A DNA stretch of 64,000 nucleotides from Paenibacillus_V sp046244365 (lineage in GTDB: Bacteria > Bacillota > Bacilli > Paenibacillales > NBRC-103111), in assembly GCF_046244365.1 (NCBI RefSeq), contig NZ_CP176395.1:186001-250000 (forward strand). The letters are read 5' to 3'. Of this stretch, positions 25,391 through 35,020 are shown one piece after another. Under the pieces are notes generated by a model that worked only from the letters and a program-made list of their open reading frames with translations, did no database searches and was not told the DNA's origin. The translations under genes and the position numbers were made by a program. How positions within the stretch are numbered: the first letter of the stretch is position 1; the number at the start of each line of letters is the position of its first letter.

Positions 25391-26257
25391 ATGCGGCAGC
25401 GGATGAAGGAATACGATAGCGAGTACGCGGAATTGATCTATTGCACCCCTTCCGCTCTCGAGAAGGAGGGGGCCCTTTGGCTGCTGCGCGCGGGAAGGTG
25501 CGAAGCGAAGCCGAACTACAAGGCGGGACCGAAATGGAATGAATATTTCAGTATTCATTTTGTCCGGGAAGGGCAGGTGCTGCTTACCTATAAGGACAGA
25601 CGGGTCGCGCTTCGCAAAGGGGATCTGTTTACCATGTTTCCCCACGACGTTTACGAATATAAGATCGATCCGGCCGTTTCTCGGTTGGAAATGGCGTGGA
25701 TCAATTTCGAAGGCCGGCATGCGGACCGGCTGCTGCGTGCGATCGGCATGAGCGAAGAGGTTCCTTTTCTGCAAGGAGTGTTGAACAAGGAGACCGAAGA
25801 TTTGGTAAGGCAGCTGCTGCAGGCGATTCGTTCCTCGTATAGCGAAGGGAGCTGCTTACAGGCGATCGGCTTGCTGTACGGATTATTTGCGAGATTAACG
25901 CCTGCGCCGGCAGGGCCGTCCGTTAAGCAAACGCGAACGGCTTGGCTGGATAAAAGCGTGGAATTCATTCATACGCATGTGTTCGAAGGCGTTTCGGTCG
26001 AGGACGCGGCGCATTACGTCGGCGTGCACCGGTCGTATTTCTCGGGCGTCTTCGCCGAACGGATGGGCGTCTCCCCTATTCAGTACATGCAGCGGCTCAA
26101 AATGGACAAAAGCGCCCTATTGCTTCATGAGACGGACAAGCCTGTCACGGAAATCGCTCTGTCTGTCGGCTACCCCGATTTGTATGCGTTTACGAGGGCG
26201 TTTACCGCCTACTTCGGCATGTCCCCGACAAAGTACAGGAGAAGAGCCCAGGGGTAA
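25391..26257 (+). CDS. AraC-family transcriptional regulator
   Basis: A 288-residue regulator. The N-terminal part is a cupin-like sensor (about residues 30-110, with FVREGQVLLTYKDRRVALRKGD). The C-terminal domain has two helix-turn-helix units (about 185-285, with VEDAAHYVGVHRSYFSGVFAERMG and ending AFTRAFTAYFGMSPTKYRR shape). It is divergent from the sulfatase gene with a 242-base shared spacer, so it most likely controls that gene in response to a carbohydrate. The ATG at 25391 has GAGGAGG eight bases upstream. Confidence 0.9.
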   Translation: MRQRMKEYDSEYAELIYCTPSALEKEGALWLLRAGRCEAKPNYKAGPKWNEYFSIHFVREGQVLLTYKDRRVALRKGDLFTMFPHDVYEYKIDPAVSRLEMAWINFEGRHADRLLRAIGMSEEVPFLQGVLNKETEDLVRQLLQAIRSSYSEGSCLQAIGLLYGLFARLTPAPAGPSVKQTRTAWLDKSVEFIHTHVFEGVSVEDAAHYVGVHRSYFSGVFAERMGVSPIQYMQRLKMDKSALLLHETDKPVTEIALSVGYPDLYAFTRAFTAYFGMSPTKYRRRAQG

Positions 26258-26368
26258 AAGACCTGTGTATGAAGAGGGAATCTGTGCGCAGCCCGTGCTG
26301 CTTTGCTTTCGGGTTGCCCTTATTATACGATAGAGGGAAAAAGCTTTACGGAAAGGAAGGCGTTCAGA

Positions 26369-26605
26369 ATGGCGGATCCTGTAATTGTATACTCCGGTCC
26401 GGGCTGTGCCGACTGCCAGCGGGTCAAAGAGCTGCTTACGAACAAAGGCGTAGATTTCGAGACGAGGGACGTATTTGCAAATAAAGCGTACCGGGAAGAT
26501 GTGGAAAAACTCGGTTTTATGGGAATTCCGGTAACGGTCGTAGGCGGCCGAGCGATCAAGGGCTTCGATAAAGAAGCGCTGCTCGAGCTGCTGGCGGGAC
26601 GTTAA
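26369..26605 (+). CDS. Glutaredoxin-family protein
   Basis: A 78-residue thioredoxin-fold protein. It has the redox motif CADC (C13 and C16) after VIVYSGPG, a cis-proline motif MGIPVTVV near residue 53, and GGRAIKGFDKEAL. It resembles the small NrdH- or YruB-like glutaredoxins of Gram-positive bacteria, which reduce disulfides in the cytoplasm. I chose the ATG at 26369 because GGAAGG lies upstream; the frame is open further upstream without a better site. It is a lone gene followed by a terminator. Confidence 0.88.
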   Translation: MADPVIVYSGPGCADCQRVKELLTNKGVDFETRDVFANKAYREDVEKLGFMGIPVTVVGGRAIKGFDKEALLELLAGR

Positions 26606-26615
26606 GGCTGTTGAG

Positions 26616-26653
26616 AGCCGCTCTGCGAAATTTCGCGGGGGCGGCTTTTTTTT
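26616..26653 (+). terminator. Terminator after the glutaredoxin-like gene
   Basis: AGCCGC (26616-26621) pairs with GCGGCT (26641-26646), with an inner GCG/CGC stem, then a run of eight T. Confidence 0.88.
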
Positions 26654-26856
26654 AAGTCTCAGAATGATATCCTCCGCTGATTGTTCGACTTCTCGGTAAA
26701 CGCGCCATCTAAAGACGGCGAAGTCGTTTATCCTTGTTTCTCCAAGCTGTGAATCCGGGCGGGAATGGGAATAGTAGTCGGTGGTTGCCAGAAGCAGCTT
26801 CTCCCTATATATTAAATACATAATTAACTATGAATTTATGTATAAGGGGGATTCAT

Positions 26857-27372
26857 ATGCAAAGCACATCTTTTTTTGCCAAAATGAAAGGCGGCGGCCG
26901 CAGTCCGCTCAAAGCGGTGCCGCGAACGGCTATCTTGGGGTTTGCGGGCGGCTTTGCAGCTATTGCGCTGCTCGGTTTGCTGACCGACTGGACGTCCGCC
27001 GCGTGGATCATGGCGCCGTTCGGGGCGAGCTGCGTTCTCGTTTTCGTCGCTTGGGACGCGCCTTTGTCGCAGCCGCGCAACGTAGTCGGGGGCCATCTCG
27101 TATCGACCGTTGTCGGACTGACGGTGTTCCACTCGGGCGGCAGCGGAATATGGGCCGTAGCGCTTGCCGTAGGTCTTGCGATCGGCGCCATGGTGCTGAC
27201 CCGGACGACGCATCCTCCGGCAGGCGCCAATCCGATCGTCGTCATGATGGCGGGGAGCGGGTGGACGTTCCTTATCGCGCCTGTTCTCGTCGGTTCGCTC
27301 ATGATTGTCTTTGCGGGGCTGGTCATTAACAATCTCGACGAAAAAAGGAAATACCCGCAGTTTTGGCTGTGA
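26857..27372 (+). CDS. HPP family integral membrane protein
   Basis: A 171-residue membrane protein with four hydrophobic segments (about residues 25-45, 50-68, 78-110 and 135-158). It carries the family motif TRTTHPPAGANP (about 122-133) that gave HPP proteins their name. Some members are linked to nitrite or anion transport in plants and cyanobacteria; the bacterial role is unclear. The ATG at 26857 has AAGGGGG six bases upstream; an ATG at 26830 lacks such a site. Its last codons lie inside a hairpin that seems to terminate the converging lhr transcript. Confidence 0.85.
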   Translation: MQSTSFFAKMKGGGRSPLKAVPRTAILGFAGGFAAIALLGLLTDWTSAAWIMAPFGASCVLVFVAWDAPLSQPRNVVGGHLVSTVVGLTVFHSGGSGIWAVALAVGLAIGAMVLTRTTHPPAGANPIVVMMAGSGWTFLIAPVLVGSLMIVFAGLVINNLDEKRKYPQFWL

Positions 27373-27388
27373 GGCCGCTGCGGGTATT
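27344..27388 (-). terminator. Terminator of the lhr transcript, embedded in the end of the HPP gene
   Basis: AATACCCGCAG (27350-27360) pairs with CTGCGGGTATT (27378-27388). On the minus strand the stem is followed by TCC and then six T. The hairpin begins 13 bases after the lhr stop and spans the HPP stop codon at 27370-27372. Confidence 0.75.
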
Positions 27389-27400
27389 CTCAAGGAAATA

Positions 27401-30400
27401 TTATTTGAAGCTGCTCGGCCATAACACGAACGACGCTCCGTCCTTTTCTGCTCCCAGTTGTTCGAAAAAGCTCGCAGCCGCGGTAAGCTGGATGCGCTCG
27501 CCATTCCAGCTATCAATGACGATCTTGCGCATGCCGGGGAGCTGGAGCAGCGATTTGGCGATCGGCCGCAGGGCCGCGTACCGTTCGGTAAGCCGCGCTT
27601 CGTCTCCGGAATCGGTCCGGGAGTCATCGGCACGGCCGGCAGCTATTGTTTCCGGCCGTAATGCCGTGTCGTCTATCGTATAGAAACGGCGGCCGTTATT
27701 TTCGATCCAGTACAGCCAGCGACCTCCCTGCAGAACCAGGTAATTGCCGCTTTTGCGGGCGAAGGCGATGCCGTCGCGTTCCGGCCATTTGACCGTAAGT
27801 CCGAATGGATTGGCGGGATCGAGCGAAGAGAGAAGCGTCATCCCCTCGTCTTTGGCCCAATCCGGCTGCCGCAGTCTTTCTACCAGCTCTTTGGTTGAAA
27901 ATTGAAGAGCGGGAATATCGCGCACCCAGAGCCCCCGGGTCAGCATGCCCCATTCCTCCAGCTGACGCAGCGCTCCTTGCAGCCTTTCCCAAGGATAAGG
28001 AAGCCGCTCGGTCATCATGTCCTTCGTAATAAGGCCGTTAGCCGCAAGCAGATGATGCATCCAGCTCGTCACGGCCGATTCCGGGGAGACCGTGCCGTCC
28101 CGTAAAGATTCAATCGTATACCACCGGCCAAGGCCGGACTGGAACTTATTGCCCGCTTTGGGCGATTTGCTGCCGGAGCCCCCATGCATGCGCAGCGGGG
28201 CGAACTGGTCGTTCGAAACAAGACCCTCCCATACAAGCTTCAGCAGCTCCGGCATTAGCTCGGAAGGAGGCCGCCCGGTTTCCCGGCTGATCGCCGAAAG
28301 GAAGGAGGCGCCTTTATGCCGCAGCAGCGCATACAGCTCCGAAGGGGCGCTCGCATCTCCCGAAGCGGCTTCCACCGGCTTTAGGAAAGGAGCTATCAGC
28401 TCCTTGGATTCGACAAGGAAGAAGGCGATTTTGCCTTCCTTTTCGCCGTCTTCTTTGCGTCCGATCCAGACGATTTCTCCGCTCGCGCACAGCAGATCAA
28501 GCGTTTCTTTGCGGTAATCCGTCAATCGCGAAGGAAAGATGGCCGATTCCCAGAAAGGCAGCGGCAGAAACAACCCTTGCAGCCGGGCGATTACGGACCT
28601 CAAGCCGTCTTGGCCGCTTAACCGGCAGTCGGAGCGGACGTACTGGAGTTTCAACAGCTCTTCGCAGTACCGAATCGGGTCGGCCGGTTCGGCCTGACCG
28701 CGGAAATGGCGCAAGGACAAACGAATGAGTCTCGAGAGGATGCTCTGGCTCGTCCAATGGCTGCTCTCTCCCGGCTCCGAGAACGGGGAGGGGGCTATCA
28801 TGCGTTGCTCCGCCCATTCGTTGACGATATGCTCCGCTTGCTCCTTCGGCAGGCCGTATTGAACGGCAAGCTGCTCCGGGGTTATGTAAAGCTGTCCGTC
28901 GACGTAACGCTTCAGAACGAAGGTGAGCGCGTGCGGATCTTCGGGGAAACGCGCATACGTCTCGCTCTCGTCGGCGGCGATCAACCGCTCTTCTCCGCCG
29001 ACCCGCGTAACGGCGATTTTGCGCCGGCGCTGCAGCTCTTCGACGAATGCGGCTGCCGTCTCCCCGGAAATAGCGTGCGTTTCTTTTTGGTTTCTATCCG
29101 TCGTCGAGAAAGAGGCGGGCTGCCCGTCGTTCGTCGTCTGGCCGGAGCTTTCGGATGTCAGCCTGAGCATCAGCTCCTCGCGTGTCATGTCCCCGCGCTG
29201 CTTCAACAGCCGTAAGACGTCGTCAGGCCGCTGCGCAAGGCGCCGTTCGGGCCAAATGCCGCCATCCTCGGACATGGCGGAGACGACCGGTTCCAGCATG
29301 CCCCGCAAAGCGTCGTTACCGAACCACTCGCCGGCCAACTCTTTGTTCAAGCTAAGCAGTTGCAGCTGCAAATCTTTGCCGATCGCATCCGATTCATACA
29401 GCTGCGTATTCACATAGTCGGCGACAAATTGGACGGCGAACGGGGAAGGAAACGAAACATGGCGGATGTCGGCCTCGATATGGCCGTTCTGCAACCCGTT
29501 CAGCACGTCTTGCAGCCCTGGGAGATCGAGGTGCTCGTCCAGGCAGATGCGGATCGCTTCGCCGATGAACGGGAACTGCTCCGCGAAGGGCATTGCGTCT
29601 CGCAGCAGCCTCTCGCTGAGCAGTCTTTTGCGGGCGGCAGGCATTCTGGTGTAGGAACGCGGCAGCAGAAGGGACGTGTCCGCCAGCCTGCGGAACGCGG
29701 CTCCGAACAAAGGCGAGGAGGGGATCGCTTCGCGCAGCAGCTGCTCTGCGTTATGCGCCCCGACGTTCATCAGACCGGGTATCCGTTCGGCATCCCATTC
29801 GGGGAAGACGAATTCGATTCCGTTGTCTTTAGAGTGCGTATAGAAACGGAACGGCAGCCGCTCCTCCCAATACCGCTGCAAAGCCAGCTGCCATGTCCGG
29901 TTGAGCCGCCGTCCGAACCAGCTGTGGACGATCAGGTGATGCTGCTCCGTTTCGTCTTGGAAATGCTCGAATACGATGCGCCGGTCCGTAGGAAGCGCTC
30001 CGGCGGCCCGTTGCGAGCGAATGAGCGCGATTAGCTGCTCGGCCGAAGGGCCGTCCATGAAATAGCCGGACGTTAGCCAGTCGGCTGCGTCGGCATCCCC
30101 TTTTCGCGCGGTCGAGGTGCCGGCGTTCGCCGTTTCGGCTCCTCCTGCTTCGAGGCGCCGCTCGATGTCAGCCATAAATTGTCCTACCCGGGTAGACAGC
30201 GTGAAGCTGCGTCCCGGCGCTTCCGCCAGCCAGAACGGGATTTCGCTGAACGTGTTGGCCGTTTCCTTCACATAGATGCGGTCCGCCTGAATCGATTGGA
30301 TCATCCAGGATGACGTGCCAAGCTGGAATACGTCGCCGACCCGGCTTTCATGGACGTACGTTTCGTCGAGCTCGCCCAGATGCAGCCTGCTGTCGGCATG

Positions 30401-32086
30401 ATGAACCGGATAGGCGGAGCTCTGCGGAATCGTGCCGCTGCCCATGATCGCAGCCATGGGGGTTACGCTGCGGCGGTGCAGCAGGCCGGTTTCGCGGTCC
30501 CAGTCGAGCAGGGGACGCGCGAACGGGTAGAAGCCCGCCAATGCCTGCACCGCAGCGGCCAGCCTTTCGCGCGTAAGCCCGCGGTAGCCGTAGGCGCGCG
30601 CCAGCACGCGGTGCACGCGGCCGAGCTGCCAGTCGTCGGTGGCGACCATCGCCACCGTCTGCTGGCAGAGCACGCCGAGGTCATCCTGCGGAATGCGGAT
30701 GTCCTCGAGCGTGCGCTCGGCCACGTGCCGCGCGAGCAGCGCGCATTCCGGCAGCACTCCGCGGCTGCGCGCCACGATGACGCCGCGGCTGGCGTCGCCG
30801 ACGGCGTGACCGGCCCGGCCGATGCGTTGGATGCCTGCGGCCGCGCTTTGCGGCGAGTCGATCTGGATGACCAGATCGACATGGCCGACGTCGATGCCGA
30901 GCTCCATCGACGCGGTTGCCACGAGGCAGCGCAGCTCGCCGGCTTTGAGCGCGCGCTCGACCTCGAGCCGCTTCTCGCGGGCGACGCTGCCGTGATGGGC
31001 GCGGGCCAGTTCATAGCCCGCGTGGTCGTTCAAGCGCTGCGTCAGCCGTTCGCTGAGCCGCCTCGTGTTGACGAACACGATGACCGTTCGGCTGCCTTCC
31101 ATTAGCTGCATAAGGCGGCTGATGAGCGGCGTCCAGGCCGCTTCTTTGGTTTGGGCGATCACCGTTTGGTCGGGCATCGTGACGAACAGCTCGAACGTTT
31201 TGCGCATCGCGCTTTCAATGATGCGGACGGGGCGGGGGCGGCAGTCCTGCGGTACGCTGACCGTTGCTGTAACCGCTGGGGCGAGACTGTCTTGGTCACG
31301 GTCGCTCGTCTCTCTTTCTTCGCCGCTATCCGCTGCGCTTTCCGAACCGACTTCCCATCCGCCGAGATAGCGGGCGACGGTTTCCAGCGGACGGATCGTC
31401 GCGGATACGCCGATCCGCTGGGGCGAGCGCCAGCACCATTCCACGAGCCGTTCCAGCGTTACCGAAAGATGCAAGCCGCGCTTGTCGGCGGCTAGGTCGT
31501 GAATTTCATCGATGACGATTTGCTCGACGGTGCGCAGGATGTCGCGTCCCTTTGGCGAGGTCAGCATGATATAGAACGATTCCGGCGTGGTTATCAGCAC
31601 GTCGGGCGGCTGCCGCAGCATCGACGCCCGCGTGCTCTGCGGGGTGTCGCCGGTGCGGACGCCGATGCGCAAGCCCGGCCAGACGCGGCCAGACGCCGCG
31701 GCCGTCTCCGCCATCTCTTCCGCAAAGCCGATGACATGGTGGTGAATGTCATTGTTGAGCGCCTTGAGTGGCGTAATGTACAGCAGTCTGACGCCGGGCG
31801 TGCGGCTTTCCGAACCGGAGCCGCCGGTCCCGCTTGTCCGGTCGGCAAGCGGAGACGTCGCATCTGCGACGGCAGCTTCGCGCTCTTTGTCCGTCACAAT
31901 GCGGTTTACGCAAGGCAGCAAAGCGGCCAGCGTTTTGCCCGAGCCCGTCGGGGCGGCAATCAACGTATGCTCTCCCGCCGCAAGAGAAGCCCAAGCCTGG
32001 CGCTGCACATCCGTCGGTTGCCCGAATTTATGCGTAAACCATTCGTCGATTACCGGATGGAACGCCGTGATATCGAAGTCGCTCAT
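27401..32086 (-). CDS. lhr: Lhr-type large DEAD/DEAH superfamily 2 helicase
   Basis: A 1561-residue protein, close to the usual size of long Lhr proteins. The helicase core is N-terminal: Q-motif FGQPTDVQRQAW, Walker A APTGSGKTLA (about residue 45), Walker B DEIHDLAADKRG (about 190), VFVNTRRLSERLTQRL, and QRIGRAGH (about 425). A winged helix and the Lhr-type domain follow, then a C-terminal half with the large Lhr extension. Low-complexity inserts lie at about residues 72-97 and 240-275. Lhr unwinds RNA-DNA hybrids and acts in DNA repair in other bacteria. The coding DNA at about 30.48-31.06 kb is visibly richer in GC than its flanks. The start is the ATG at 32086. Confidence 0.9.
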   Translation of the reverse strand: MSDFDITAFHPVIDEWFTHKFGQPTDVQRQAWASLAAGEHTLIAAPTGSGKTLAALLPCVNRIVTDKEREAAVADATSPLADRTSGTGGSGSESRTPGVRLLYITPLKALNNDIHHHVIGFAEEMAETAAASGRVWPGLRIGVRTGDTPQSTRASMLRQPPDVLITTPESFYIMLTSPKGRDILRTVEQIVIDEIHDLAADKRGLHLSVTLERLVEWCWRSPQRIGVSATIRPLETVARYLGGWEVGSESAADSGEERETSDRDQDSLAPAVTATVSVPQDCRPRPVRIIESAMRKTFELFVTMPDQTVIAQTKEAAWTPLISRLMQLMEGSRTVIVFVNTRRLSERLTQRLNDHAGYELARAHHGSVAREKRLEVERALKAGELRCLVATASMELGIDVGHVDLVIQIDSPQSAAAGIQRIGRAGHAVGDASRGVIVARSRGVLPECALLARHVAERTLEDIRIPQDDLGVLCQQTVAMVATDDWQLGRVHRVLARAYGYRGLTRERLAAAVQALAGFYPFARPLLDWDRETGLLHRRSVTPMAAIMGSGTIPQSSAYPVHHADSRLHLGELDETYVHESRVGDVFQLGTSSWMIQSIQADRIYVKETANTFSEIPFWLAEAPGRSFTLSTRVGQFMADIERRLEAGGAETANAGTSTARKGDADAADWLTSGYFMDGPSAEQLIALIRSQRAAGALPTDRRIVFEHFQDETEQHHLIVHSWFGRRLNRTWQLALQRYWEERLPFRFYTHSKDNGIEFVFPEWDAERIPGLMNVGAHNAEQLLREAIPSSPLFGAAFRRLADTSLLLPRSYTRMPAARKRLLSERLLRDAMPFAEQFPFIGEAIRICLDEHLDLPGLQDVLNGLQNGHIEADIRHVSFPSPFAVQFVADYVNTQLYESDAIGKDLQLQLLSLNKELAGEWFGNDALRGMLEPVVSAMSEDGGIWPERRLAQRPDDVLRLLKQRGDMTREELMLRLTSESSGQTTNDGQPASFSTTDRNQKETHAISGETAAAFVEELQRRRKIAVTRVGGEERLIAADESETYARFPEDPHALTFVLKRYVDGQLYITPEQLAVQYGLPKEQAEHIVNEWAEQRMIAPSPFSEPGESSHWTSQSILSRLIRLSLRHFRGQAEPADPIRYCEELLKLQYVRSDCRLSGQDGLRSVIARLQGLFLPLPFWESAIFPSRLTDYRKETLDLLCASGEIVWIGRKEDGEKEGKIAFFLVESKELIAPFLKPVEAASGDASAPSELYALLRHKGASFLSAISRETGRPPSELMPELLKLVWEGLVSNDQFAPLRMHGGSGSKSPKAGNKFQSGLGRWYTIESLRDGTVSPESAVTSWMHHLLAANGLITKDMMTERLPYPWERLQGALRQLEEWGMLTRGLWVRDIPALQFSTKELVERLRQPDWAKDEGMTLLSSLDPANPFGLTVKWPERDGIAFARKSGNYLVLQGGRWLYWIENNGRRFYTIDDTALRPETIAAGRADDSRTDSGDEARLTERYAALRPIAKSLLQLPGMRKIVIDSWNGERIQLTAAASFFEQLGAEKDGASFVLWPSSFK

Positions 32087-32206
32087 TCCCCCACCTCATT
32101 TCCAAACATTTTCCATACCTGCAGTATACAAGAAACGAATGGGCGAATGAAATGCCGCCTTGACGGGTTCTGTTATTTATAAGCAGCTACGCGCTAAATC
32201 CGCTTT

Positions 32207-35020
32207 CTACAAGTCGGCCTCGCGAATCGCTTGACCGGGCGTCAGCCGCAAGCTCTTGGCGGCGGGCGCGGCGTTCAGGAGAAGCGTAACGATGAGCAAG
32301 CCTACAAACAACAGCGCAACGGGGAGGTAAGGATATTGGAACGCGAGATGCGGCTCCATCGGCTTTTTTTGCCCCTCCATAAAGCTGTAAATCAAATAGG
32401 AACCCGTGGATCCGAACAGCAGACCATTCCCTAAACCGATCCAGCCGATGGTCGACCCCTCGATCATAAAAAGCTGCGCAATAAGGGTGCGTCCGAAGCC
32501 GATGCATCGCAGCATCGCCATTTGTTTCGCTCTTTCGTGCACGGCCCGGTATTGGGCGATCATCAGGCCGCATAACCCGATCACGACGGACAACAGCATA
32601 AACGCTACGAAGATGAGCACCGTCTGGCGCATCATCAGCAGCTCGCCCATCTTTTGGCGGAATGGGATTTGCAAGCCGTCCTGCCGGTTAAGGGCGAACG
32701 TTTCCAGGATCGTCTCCGTCGCCTCCGCATCCCGTTCGTCGATGTCGAAGAACACGTAGCCTTTCTCGGGATGGTTCGGCCATTTGAAGCCTTCCCTCTC
32801 GAACGTTTCGTAGAAAACCGGACTTGCGACCAGCAAATTGTAGAACTCGTTTCCGATCTCTCCTTTTACGAAACCGGCAATTTCCACTTCCCTCTGCGCA
32901 ATCGCTTGAGAGGGGGTTCCGAAACCCGGCGTATTCGGCGCCGCAGGCTTCCCGAAAACGGTGAGCATGATTTTATCCCCGGCTTGAAGCGGTCGCTGAG
33001 GCAGAAATCTTTTAGCGTAAACATCCGACCAGAGATCCGCCTCATACCGGAATTTTTCATCTAAAATAACGGCATTTTCTTGTGTCAACAGCGTGTTCCA
33101 CGCTTCTTCGTCGCTGGAGAAGCGCGGGGAACGTTCGATCAACTGGAGGCGGCCGTTCAGAAAAAAGGTCGGATCGTAGGCGGTCACGCTAAAGGTGCTG
33201 ACTTCCTTCCATACGCCTTCCGCGAGTACGTTAAGCCGGTAAGGCGAAACGGAGTTCACACGGTGAATCAACCCGCTCACTTCCGGTTCGGTTTCAGCGG
33301 TTCGTATAAGCGCATCGCGCTCCGCATCGTCCGAATAGGCAGCGTAAGCGGGATAGCCCATAAGCGAATCCTCTACCTTGCCGCCCTCCTCCGTATACAG
33401 CCATTGATAGCTGATCGCAACAGTCGTCGTCAGCATCATGAAGACGATGCTGAATATCGCGGAGATGACGAAAGCGCGGCTTTTCTTTCTTAGCGGGTAA
33501 CGGAAAGCGAGCATGACGGATGCCCGGTTGCCGCCGATCTTTCTGTACAGGGGCGCAAAGGCATGCTCCAGGAGCGGGAGCGACTGGATAACGGCGTAAA
33601 CGGCGGCGACGGAGCCTAGCAGCCAGACGCCAATAACCGATAATCCTTTGGCCAAAAAGCCGACTCCCATCGAGTCCAGCCACTCGCCTCCAAGCGGAGT
33701 CAAGGTCTGTACCAAATGAAAAAGGGGCAGAGCCGCGCAGATGGCGATCAGAAGCAAGCGTCCTGCCGTAAGCTTATGCGGCTTGGCCGTCTGCATGCCC
33801 CCGCCGCGCAGCGTCTGAACGATCGGCTGCTTCGTCAGCGCGCGCGAAGCGACCGCCGTCACGGCTAACTGGAACGCCACGACCGCTGCGGCGGTCACGA
33901 CGATCGCCTGAACCGGCAAATGCGGAACGAGCGGAATGGATAGCCCCTCGTAGCGCTGGACGGTTTCGGCGAACTGCTGACGGAAAAAGGCGATGAGCCC
34001 GTAGCCGAGAGCGCAGCCGAGCAGCGTGCCTGCCGTTACGCTCAGGACGTTAAGCAAGGCGGCCTCCGCTCCGAAAATAACGCGAACCTGCCGATTGCGG
34101 AGGCCCAGCGCACGAAGAACGCCCAATTGTTCATTGCGAGCATCGGCCAGCATGAGCAGCACTTGAAGAAGCAGCAGCGCACCGGCGCAGGAAGCGGCAA
34201 CACTGGCGATCAGGAAGGTCAAGCCGTACCTCGCTTGCAGCGCATTCACTTTGGCGATTGCCGTTTCCTTCTGCTCCGTAACCTCGAACAGCGGCATAGG
34301 CACCGGAAAATGAGGCGGCTCCGCCGATACGCGGCCCGTCGAGACGAACATCGAATGAAAACGTCCTTCTTCCAGCTGAGCCAGACGACGCGCGGTTTCG
34401 GGCCTGACAAGCAGCGTGCCTGACGCGTTTGCACTCCCTCGGTAGCCCGTTATCCCGCTTTCGGGCGCTACCTGCTTAACCTTGAGAAGCCGCAGCCCGC
34501 CGGACGGCTCGTAGACGCCGATCAATTCGCCTTGCCCGATGCCGAGCTTGGAGGCGACGGGAGCGGAAACGACCGCTTCGTCTTCGGTCGGCGCCGAGCC
34601 GAGAACGGCCTGTTCGCCAGGGGCGAAGACGGAAGCCGCGGCAAAATCGATGCCCAGCACGAGCGTATCCGCAGCGGCCTGTACCGGCTGCCGGTCTTTG
34701 TCCAGCTTGACGACAGTGCCTGTCGTCCGCACGACGGGAAGCGTCTGCAAGCCGGATCCGGCGAGCTTCCCGGTAATTTCGGCGGTTTCCTGCGATGCAA
34801 AGGATGCGTTCGGGCGTACGGGGGTGATTTCCCAATCGACGGCACCGAAATGAGCCTCCATCCACCGCTTTCCGCTCTGTTCAAAAGAATGATGAAACAC
34901 GATCGCGGCAACGATCAGCATGGCGCCGATGCAGCCTCCCGCAATCGACAAAAGGGTTTGCTTCGGCGAACCCTTCACGTGCTGCCAAGCCATTTTCCAT
35001 ACAAGCGGGGATTTAAGCAC
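32207..35020 (-). CDS. ABC transporter permease with two FtsX/MacB-type domains
   Basis: A 937-residue membrane protein. It has a first membrane segment (about residues 20-42), a large outer domain, three segments (about 265-385), further segments (about 420-500), a second outer domain (about 530-780) and three final segments (about 800-930). This is the duplicated FtsX arrangement of eight to ten segments used by LolC/MacB-like and peptide-detoxifying ABC systems. The start is a GTG at 35020 that overlaps the ATPase gene by eight bases. It probably moves or detoxifies lipids or antimicrobial peptides at the membrane; the substrate is unknown. Confidence 0.88.
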   Translation of the reverse strand: MLKSPLVWKMAWQHVKGSPKQTLLSIAGGCIGAMLIVAAIVFHHSFEQSGKRWMEAHFGAVDWEITPVRPNASFASQETAEITGKLAGSGLQTLPVVRTTGTVVKLDKDRQPVQAAADTLVLGIDFAAASVFAPGEQAVLGSAPTEDEAVVSAPVASKLGIGQGELIGVYEPSGGLRLLKVKQVAPESGITGYRGSANASGTLLVRPETARRLAQLEEGRFHSMFVSTGRVSAEPPHFPVPMPLFEVTEQKETAIAKVNALQARYGLTFLIASVAASCAGALLLLQVLLMLADARNEQLGVLRALGLRNRQVRVIFGAEAALLNVLSVTAGTLLGCALGYGLIAFFRQQFAETVQRYEGLSIPLVPHLPVQAIVVTAAAVVAFQLAVTAVASRALTKQPIVQTLRGGGMQTAKPHKLTAGRLLLIAICAALPLFHLVQTLTPLGGEWLDSMGVGFLAKGLSVIGVWLLGSVAAVYAVIQSLPLLEHAFAPLYRKIGGNRASVMLAFRYPLRKKSRAFVISAIFSIVFMMLTTTVAISYQWLYTEEGGKVEDSLMGYPAYAAYSDDAERDALIRTAETEPEVSGLIHRVNSVSPYRLNVLAEGVWKEVSTFSVTAYDPTFFLNGRLQLIERSPRFSSDEEAWNTLLTQENAVILDEKFRYEADLWSDVYAKRFLPQRPLQAGDKIMLTVFGKPAAPNTPGFGTPSQAIAQREVEIAGFVKGEIGNEFYNLLVASPVFYETFEREGFKWPNHPEKGYVFFDIDERDAEATETILETFALNRQDGLQIPFRQKMGELLMMRQTVLIFVAFMLLSVVIGLCGLMIAQYRAVHERAKQMAMLRCIGFGRTLIAQLFMIEGSTIGWIGLGNGLLFGSTGSYLIYSFMEGQKKPMEPHLAFQYPYLPVALLFVGLLIVTLLLNAAPAAKSLRLTPGQAIREADL

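Noticed and set aside
30350..31105. A 251-codon plus-strand frame inside lhr
   Set aside because: It is antisense to conserved helicase motifs and coincides with the GC-rich patch, which reduces stop codons.
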